Shown here in pieces: positions 59,440-64,000 of a stretch of DNA of 64,000 nucleotides. The stretch's first letter is position 1. Each line of letters opens with the position of its first letter. Made by a program: the position numbers and the translations under genes. This stretch comes from an uncultured Bacillota bacterium. Lineage in GTDB: Bacteria > Bacillota > Clostridia > Lachnospirales > CAG-274. Under the pieces are notes generated by a model. It saw only the letters and a program-made list of their open reading frames with translations. It ran no database searches and was not told the origin of the DNA. The stretch lies in contig CATZZP010000003.1 of the NCBI GenBank assembly GCA_958426775.1, positions 62,001 to 126,000 on the forward strand, in the 5' to 3' direction.

Positions 59440-60204
59440 TCAAACCTCTTTTCTGCAAAAAATTGTTCTTCCAAGATAATATAATCCAATACTTGCAAGA
59501 ATCAGAACGCCGAAGAACAGCCAATCAATTTCCAATACTTCAAAATAGGCGTTTGCATATCTTGTTTCCGAAGTCCAGCCGAATAAACCTACAAATTGCA
59601 GTACGCCGTAGTACCCCCATATCAAACTGCGGCGCAAAAACGGCACATTAGGTAAAAACATAGAAAACAGACCTAAAAATGTGCCGAAAATTCCCGCAAA
59701 AAACGGGATTGCTTGATTTGTCAGCAGAATAGCCAAACTATGCTGAAAAATATAAATTGCAACGGTAGGAACAACGGTAAACAGCAAGTACAGAAAATAT
59801 AATCCCCACGGTACATTGCCTTCAAAGCCCAGACAATATCCCAAAACAATAATGGTGGACCAACTGAGCAGTATACATAATAGGGTGATTCCTAAGCCAT
59901 AAAGCAACTTGGCATGGTAGAGCTCTTTTTTTTCTATTGCAACAGATAATTGTTTGAACATAACGCCCTTATGCTCTATATCGCATAGCCGTGAAGAAAT
60001 GATTGTGGATAGAATCGGCAGGAAAATTGCATTTGTCATAGGGAGCTGGTACAAAAACATCATCCAGCCGTTTTGTAAGATAAACGGATCGTCATACTTT
60101 CCGCATAATATCAAGCAAAGCTGTACAGCCGTTATTGCAAGTGCTGTTACAAGTAGATACCGTCCTCTTGTTTTTCTGTATTCACATTGTAAAAGTTTTA
60201 TCAT
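59440..60204 (-). CDS. Lantibiotic-immunity-type ABC transporter permease (MutE/CprB-like)
   Basis: A 254-residue membrane protein with six hydrophobic segments, beginning MIKLLQCEYRKTRGRYLLVT. This matches the first permease of LanFEG-type transporters, which expel lantibiotics and other cationic peptides from the membrane. The ATG overlaps the ATPase stop by 4 bases, so translation is coupled. The two permeases share weak similarity and probably form a heterodimer with the ATPase. Confidence 0.8.
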   Translation of the reverse strand: MIKLLQCEYRKTRGRYLLVTALAITAVQLCLILCGKYDDPFILQNGWMMFLYQLPMTNAIFLPILSTIISSRLCDIEHKGVMFKQLSVAIEKKELYHAKLLYGLGITLLCILLSWSTIIVLGYCLGFEGNVPWGLYFLYLLFTVVPTVAIYIFQHSLAILLTNQAIPFFAGIFGTFLGLFSMFLPNVPFLRRSLIWGYYGVLQFVGLFGWTSETRYANAYFEVLEIDWLFFGVLILASIGLYYLGRTIFCRKEV

Positions 60205-60932
60205 AAGCTCTGTTCCTTTCCGGTTAAATCCAAAAAGATTTCCTCTAATGATTTTGTGGTATCTGTTTCGTGAAGTCGATTCAGCTCGCCTTGATACATT
60301 AGCTTTCCGTTTGCGATAATTCCTACATCTTCTGCCATTTTGTCGATTTCAGACAGCAAATGACTTGATATGATTACCGTCATACCGTATTCTTTCGGAA
60401 GTAAGCGAATGAGTTCTCGTATTTCCTGTATACCCGCCGGGTCCAATCCGTTTGTTGGTTCGTCAAGAATCAACAGTTTTGGAAAGGATAAAAGTGCTGC
60501 TGCAAGTCCTAATCTTTGTTTCATACCCAATGAAAATTTAGAAGTCTTTTTGCCTTGCTGCTTATCCAAACGAACAATTTCTAACACCTTGTCAATATTT
60601 TGGTTTGGAACGTCTAAAAGCGTTGCAAGAATTTTCAAGTTTTCTTTCGCTGTCAGATGTCCGTAATAGGAGGGCGATTCAATCAATGAACCCACCTCCC
60701 GCAAAATATTCATTCTGTTTTTTTCATTTACACGCTTTCCGAAAATATCAATTTCCCCTTTTGTTGGTGTAGCAAGCCCCAAAAGCAGTTTGAGCGTTGT
60801 GGACTTGCCGGCGCCGTTTGGACCTAAAAATCCGTAAATGCGTTGTTCCAAAACACGCACATTCAGATTATTCACACATACTTGTTTGCCGTAAACCTTT
60901 GTAAGTCTGTTTGTTTTTACAATTTCGTTCAT
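60201..60932 (-). CDS. Lantibiotic-immunity-type ABC transporter ATP-binding protein (MutF/CprA-like)
   Basis: A 243-residue ATPase: Walker A GPNGAGKST, signature FSLGMKQRLGLAAALLS, Walker B LLILDEPTNGLDP and switch His in ISSHLL. The YGFLGPNGAGKSTTLKLLLGL and REVGSLIESPSYYGHLTAKENL segments are characteristic of the bacitracin/lantibiotic exporter subgroup. ATG at 60932 has AAAGGA 10 bases upstream; a TTG six bases earlier is possible. First gene of the transporter operon and divergent from its likely regulators. Confidence 0.88.
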   Translation of the reverse strand: MNEIVKTNRLTKVYGKQVCVNNLNVRVLEQRIYGFLGPNGAGKSTTLKLLLGLATPTKGEIDIFGKRVNEKNRMNILREVGSLIESPSYYGHLTAKENLKILATLLDVPNQNIDKVLEIVRLDKQQGKKTSKFSLGMKQRLGLAAALLSFPKLLILDEPTNGLDPAGIQEIRELIRLLPKEYGMTVIISSHLLSEIDKMAEDVGIIANGKLMYQGELNRLHETDTTKSLEEIFLDLTGKEQSL

Positions 60933-61203
60933 ATTCAAAACGTCCTTTCTGTTAAGATAATTTGATTATAGTAGCCTTACCTGTCGTAAAACTTAACGCA
61001 ACCTTTCATAAAGCTTAAATTTGCACAAAGTCTTTCAGAATTATGCCTTATGTGATATAATGTTCATAGAAAGCCTTGTTGTACAAGCCTTTGGACAGTG
61101 CTCCGTTGTGCTTTGTGCAAGCTGTAAAATTAACGGCTTCGCAAAAATACTCTTGTAAGCAAGTATTTTTGTTTCATGGTAAAATCATAACAGGTGATGT
61201 AAA
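60933..61203. promoter_or_regulatory. Divergent control region between the ABC operon and the two-component system
   Basis: On the minus strand a TATAAT lies at 60965-60970 without a good -35 box, as expected for an activator-dependent promoter; CTTAA repeats about 22 bases apart near 60992-61017 could be response-regulator sites. On the plus strand TTTCAG and TATAAT (17-base spacer, about 61038-61066) may drive the regulator genes. A hairpin AAAAATAC/GTATTTTT with T5 at 61143-61172 looks like an attenuator in that leader. These sites are tentative. Confidence 0.4.
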
Positions 61204-61899
61204 ATGGACGAATTAAAAAATAAAAAAATATTGTTGGTTGATGACGAGCCGGAACTTCTCAAAATGACGGAAAACGCATTGCGAAGTGAAGGCTTTTTCA
61301 ATATTTACACGGCTCAAAACTATAAAGAAGCACTTAAAATTGTTAAAACACAGCCCATTGCACTTATGCTTTTAGATGTTATGCTGCCGGATGGCGACGG
61401 TTTTTCTTTGCTTGGTGAGATGCGGAAAATTTCCGGAGCACCTGCTATGTTTCTAACGGCAAGAGGTGAAGCGGAAGATAAAATACATGGTCTTGGTTTA
61501 GGGGCGGATGACTACATTGTAAAACCGTTTTTGATGAAGGAGCTGTTGTTACGTGTAACTGCGGTACTTCGCCGTACTTATCAAAAACAGCAGGAGGAAG
61601 CTGGATTTTATTTAGGAAATACTTATGTTAGCTTTGAAACGGCTACTGTGATTATAAATGGCAAAGAAAAGGCGTTAACGGCAAAGGAATTTATTTTGTT
61701 GAAAAAGCTATATGAAAACAAGAATTGCATTGTTACCAATGATGCACTTTGTATGGCGGCGTGGGGTGATAATTACTATGGTTATGAAAACACGCTTATG
61801 GTGCATATCAGGCGGTTGCGGGAAAAAATTGAAGATGCCCCATCCAGCCCAAAGCATTTAATTACGGTGAAAGGACTTGGTTACAAGTTGGTAATATGA
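61204..61899 (+). CDS. OmpR-family response regulator (CprR/LanR-like)
   Basis: A 231-residue regulator. Receiver domain (about 1-120) with the acidic pair in LLVDDEPE, phosphorylated Asp in LMLLDVMLPDGDG, Thr in FLTARGE and Lys in YIVKPF. The C-terminal winged helix (about 135-231) ends TVKGLGYKLVI. AGGTGA precedes the ATG. One base before the histidine kinase start. It should activate the divergent transporter in response to peptide antibiotics, by analogy with CprR, BceR and LanR systems. Confidence 0.9.
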   Translation: MDELKNKKILLVDDEPELLKMTENALRSEGFFNIYTAQNYKEALKIVKTQPIALMLLDVMLPDGDGFSLLGEMRKISGAPAMFLTARGEAEDKIHGLGLGADDYIVKPFLMKELLLRVTAVLRRTYQKQQEEAGFYLGNTYVSFETATVIINGKEKALTAKEFILLKKLYENKNCIVTNDALCMAAWGDNYYGYENTLMVHIRRLREKIEDAPSSPKHLITVKGLGYKLVI

Positions 61900-61900
61900 T

Positions 61901-63241
61901 ATGAATAAAACAGCCTTAAAAATATTTGCTTGCTTTACGGTTCTATCAGCCACCATTGCTGTCATTCTTCTGGTAATCAACTTTTTTGGATTTGCCTTTT
62001 TAGCAAGTGATGTATCGTGGTCAGTGAGGGGTTTTTCTCCGACAAAAACTTTATCTGCAATCAGTGCTGGACTTTCAAAAAACGAAAGAGGATTTTCCTT
62101 GACAGACAATACAGTGTTGCCCGAAAATGGTTGGTGTATTTTGATTGATGAGAATGGGCAAATTATATGGTCCAAAAACAAACCTGAGGATATTCCAAAT
62201 CAATATTCTATCAATGATATTGCGAGAATGACACGTTGGTTTTTGAATGACTATCCCGTTTATGTACGCACGGAGGACTATGGTCTTTTGGTGTTGGGAA
62301 TACCGAAAAACACTGTGGGGAAATATGATATTACTTATTCTATGCATTGGTTTGATACGTTGCCGCAAAGAATCGTGGGAGTTTTATTGCTCAATCTGAT
62401 TCTTGCCACTGTATTGGCAATTATAATTGGTTTGTCTCTTTACAAGAGACTAAATATACTCACAAATGGGATTCGTGATTTGCGACGGGAAAAAAGTATT
62501 CAATTAAAAGAAAAGGGGATTTTTAAGGAACTCATTAAAAATCTTAATCATACAGCAGCTGCCATAGAGCGTAAAAACACAGCGTTAACTGTACGGGAAC
62601 AGGCACGGTCAAATTGGATTTCCGGAATTTCTCACGATATTCGTACCCCATTAGCTTTGATTATGGGAAATGCGGAAACGCTGGAGTCAGATGACACATT
62701 GTCGGAAGAACAAAGAAAAAAGGCGTTGGTCATTACAGAACAAAGTGTAAAAATTAAAAAGCTGATAGAGAACTTAAATCTAATTTCAACGCTGGAATAT
62801 GATATGCAGCCTACAAAAAGAAAGTCTGTGCGTGTATGTCCGTTTATCAGGGAAACAGTATCAAATATTATGAATAGCGGTCTTTCGGAAAACTGCGAAA
62901 TAGAGTTGTATTTGCAAGACGAAAAAGCAAGTGTTTTAGCAGACGGCTTTTTGTTGGAACGTGCAATTTTTAATTTAATTAACAACAGTATTACACACAA
63001 TGCAGACGGCTGTAAAATATCAATAAAAGCATATACAACGCTGCAAACGGCACATATTGTTATAGCAGATAACGGGAATGGCGTTTCCGAAAAAATTCTT
63101 GAAAGAATAACGGAAATACCAAAATCTGCTCACGGCTTGGGCTTGCCGATGGCGTATAAAATTATAGCCGTACACGGTGGAAAGATGACTGCAAAAAATG
63201 AAAATGGATTTGTTGTGCATATAGAATTGCCTTTGGAATAG
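61901..63241 (+). CDS. Sensor histidine kinase (CprK/LanK-like)
   Basis: A 446-residue membrane kinase: membrane segment at about 7-33, an extracytoplasmic sensor of about 120 residues, a second segment at about 162-187, a short linker, the H box GISHDIRTPLALIMGN, N box FNLINNSITHNADGC, and G boxes IADNGNG and HGLGLPMAYKI. The extended extracellular loop, unlike the loop-less BceS kinases, fits lantibiotic-sensing kinases of the CprK/NisK kind. Coupled to the response regulator gene. Confidence 0.9.
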   Translation: MNKTALKIFACFTVLSATIAVILLVINFFGFAFLASDVSWSVRGFSPTKTLSAISAGLSKNERGFSLTDNTVLPENGWCILIDENGQIIWSKNKPEDIPNQYSINDIARMTRWFLNDYPVYVRTEDYGLLVLGIPKNTVGKYDITYSMHWFDTLPQRIVGVLLLNLILATVLAIIIGLSLYKRLNILTNGIRDLRREKSIQLKEKGIFKELIKNLNHTAAAIERKNTALTVREQARSNWISGISHDIRTPLALIMGNAETLESDDTLSEEQRKKALVITEQSVKIKKLIENLNLISTLEYDMQPTKRKSVRVCPFIRETVSNIMNSGLSENCEIELYLQDEKASVLADGFLLERAIFNLINNSITHNADGCKISIKAYTTLQTAHIVIADNGNGVSEKILERITEIPKSAHGLGLPMAYKIIAVHGGKMTAKNENGFVVHIELPLE

Positions 63242-63320
63242 GAATGATTTTTTTGCATCCTTTTTAGATTTGTTGTATTTTTCGCCTTTTTGTTTAGCAC
63301 AAATAAATCTTCAATCGTAA

Positions 63321-63739
63321 AGGGCAAAAATCCAAAAACGGGTTGAGAAATTGGATAAAATATTCAAGAAAATTTATGAGGACGATGTAACGAGCGTGAT
63401 TTCGTATGAACAATTTTTGAAACTGTCCGTTGAATACGAAACTAAACAGGAAGACCTGCCAAAACAAGTTGCTGAGTTTCAAAAAGAAACAGTGCATTTT
63501 GACAGGCGACAAACGGAATTTAAGCGGTTTCGAGAAATTATCAGAAAGTATTTGAGTATCACGGAATTAACGCCTACTATCGTCAATGAGTTTATTAAAA
63601 AAATATTGTCTATGCCCCGGATAAATCAAGCGAACGCAGGGGACAAAAGATACGGATTTTGTTTGACTTTATTGGCGAATTATCGTCTCAAAATGAGTTT
63701 GTTCATGATAAAAAGAAAATTCCGCAGGATTATATCTAA
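63321..63739 (+). pseudogene. Large serine recombinase, C-terminal remnant with frameshift
   Basis: The frame reads KRVEKLDKIFKKIYEDDVTS, VISYEQFLKLSVEYETKQED and ELTPTIVNEFIKKI, then shifts to continue VYAPDKSSERRGQKIRILFD and FIGEL up to a stop at 63737-63739. This is the C-terminus of TnpX/Tn4451-type site-specific recombinases. The catalytic serine domain and most of the protein are absent: an in-frame stop lies at 63318 and no match is seen upstream. The frameshift falls at or just after the seven-A run near 63597. It cannot be functional. Confidence 0.8.
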
Positions 63740-63750
63740 TTCTGCGGAAT
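63719..63750 (-). terminator. Terminator of the DtxR-family gene, overlapping the recombinase remnant
   Basis: ATTCCGCAG pairs with CTGCGGAAT around a 14-base loop; on the minus strand it is followed by TTTCTTTTT. The last codons of the recombinase remnant lie within the stem-loop. Confidence 0.7.
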
Positions 63751-63781
63751 ATACTTTCTTATTAACTTCTGCCTTTCTGCG

Positions 63782-64000
63782 TCAGTTTTTTATTTCGGAA
63801 ACAGCCTCTTTTATTTTTTCAAAGGTTTCCTCGCTTATAATATGCTCAATACGACAGGCATCATTTTCGGCAACCTGGGGAGAAACGCCCAAAACATCCA
63901 TAAGATAGCGGGTTAGGGTGATGTGCTTATCATAAACGGCATTTGCTCTTTTCATACCCTCATCGGTTAAGCATATATTACCGTTAGGCTCTACAATAAT
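63782..64000 (-). CDS. DtxR/MntR-family metal-dependent repressor, C-terminal part (runs off the right edge)
   Basis: The last 72 codons are visible: LTDEGMKRANAVYDKHITLTRYL, GVSPQVAENDACRIEHIISEETFEKIK. The sequence matches the metal-binding/dimerisation domain of small MntR-like regulators, with Glu/His ligands in DACRIEH. The N-terminal helix-turn-helix lies outside the window. Likely a manganese- or iron-responsive repressor. The integrated element ends just downstream of it. Confidence 0.85.
   Translation of the reverse strand: MIVEPNGNICLTDEGMKRANAVYDKHITLTRYLMDVLGVSPQVAENDACRIEHIISEETFEKIKEAVSEIKN

Larger units (their letters stand above)
58384..63750. mobile_element. Decayed integrative element with a peptide-antibiotic resistance cassette
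   Basis: Bounds are approximate. The content is that of clostridial conjugative or mobilisable elements using large serine recombinases: a cysteine-rich KTR gene (broken), an ABC transporter plus two-component system as cargo, and the C-terminal end of the recombinase (broken) at the other edge. No transfer, replication or excisionase genes remain. Its codon use (more CGG, GCG, TTG and AAA-rich stretches) and spacing differ from the tightly packed host operons on both sides. The right end falls within 20 bases of the terminator of the flanking DtxR-family gene. I found no certain target-site duplication. Confidence 0.7.

Noticed and set aside
1..64000. tRNA, rRNA or CRISPR features
   Set aside because: Scanning both strands I saw no tRNA-like T-loop strings in context, no rRNA segments and no regularly spaced direct repeats. 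A tRNAscan/CRISPR search would settle this.

Overview
The window reads as chromosomal DNA of an anaerobic, endospore-forming, Gram-positive member of the Clostridia. Evidence: AGGAGG-type ribosome binding sites before nearly every gene, spore genes (spoVD- and spoVE-like genes, yunB, a gerA-type germination operon), a murE with the meso-diaminopimelate signature DNPR, and secreted proteins with type I dockerin repeats and Thr/Glu-rich linkers. A pectate lyase fused to a pectin methylesterase plus a GH13 alpha-glucan hydrolase point to a plant-polysaccharide user, probably a gut resident. Genus cannot be fixed from the window; a pectinolytic lineage such as Monoglobus or a relative is only a guess.

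Layout. 1-4.9 kb: secreted proteins (edge-truncated putative metallopeptidase, pectin-degrading fusion enzyme, 50-residue peptide). 4.9-7.8 kb: copper homeostasis (csoR-copA, with CopZ fused to the CopA C-terminus and a possible internal start). 7.8-11.6 kb: orphan ThiF/MoeB-like E1 enzyme, frameshifted diguanylate cyclase, MATE exporter. 11.6-12.0 kb: a long gene-free stretch with a palindrome-covered promoter, an unidentified structured RNA candidate and a 16-bp terminator stem. 12.0-16.6 kb: c-di-AMP module cdaA-cdaR, a PHP hydrolase and pepD. 16.6-19.2 kb (minus): dockerin-bearing choice-of-anchor protein and a short divergent cis-prenyltransferase. 19.3-30.0 kb: a tightly packed run polA-coaE-transglycosylase-peptide-binding lipoprotein-GalT-like-ddl-proX-lon-engB, most genes overlapping. 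30-34.6 kb: dockerin/CAP protein, then gerAA-gerAB-short gerAC.

34.7-43.9 kb: sfsA and a nitroreductase separated by a 390-bp array of back-to-back hairpins, an orphan substrate-binding lipoprotein, sseB, a tandem pair of RimK-like ATP-grasp ligases, yunB and PBP1A. 43.9-52.2 kb (minus): a division/spore wall cluster spoVD-murE-murF-mraY-murD-spoVE/ftsW, without murG, ftsQ, mraZ or rsmH. 52.3-58.3 kb: secG, rnr, a PrsA-like foldase and the GH13 enzyme with a structured leader.

58.4-63.75 kb is a decayed integrative element. It carries a lantibiotic/cationic-peptide-type ABC transporter (ATPase plus two permeases, minus strand), a divergent response regulator/histidine kinase pair, a broken cysteine-rich KTR gene at one end and the frameshifted C-terminus of a large serine recombinase at the other. 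The recombinase remnant abuts the 3' end of a DtxR/MntR-family repressor that leaves the window. The items most worth checking are the hairpin array at 35.4-35.8 kb, the RNA candidate before cdaA, the nested copZ start, the tandem ATP-grasp pair and the decayed resistance element.
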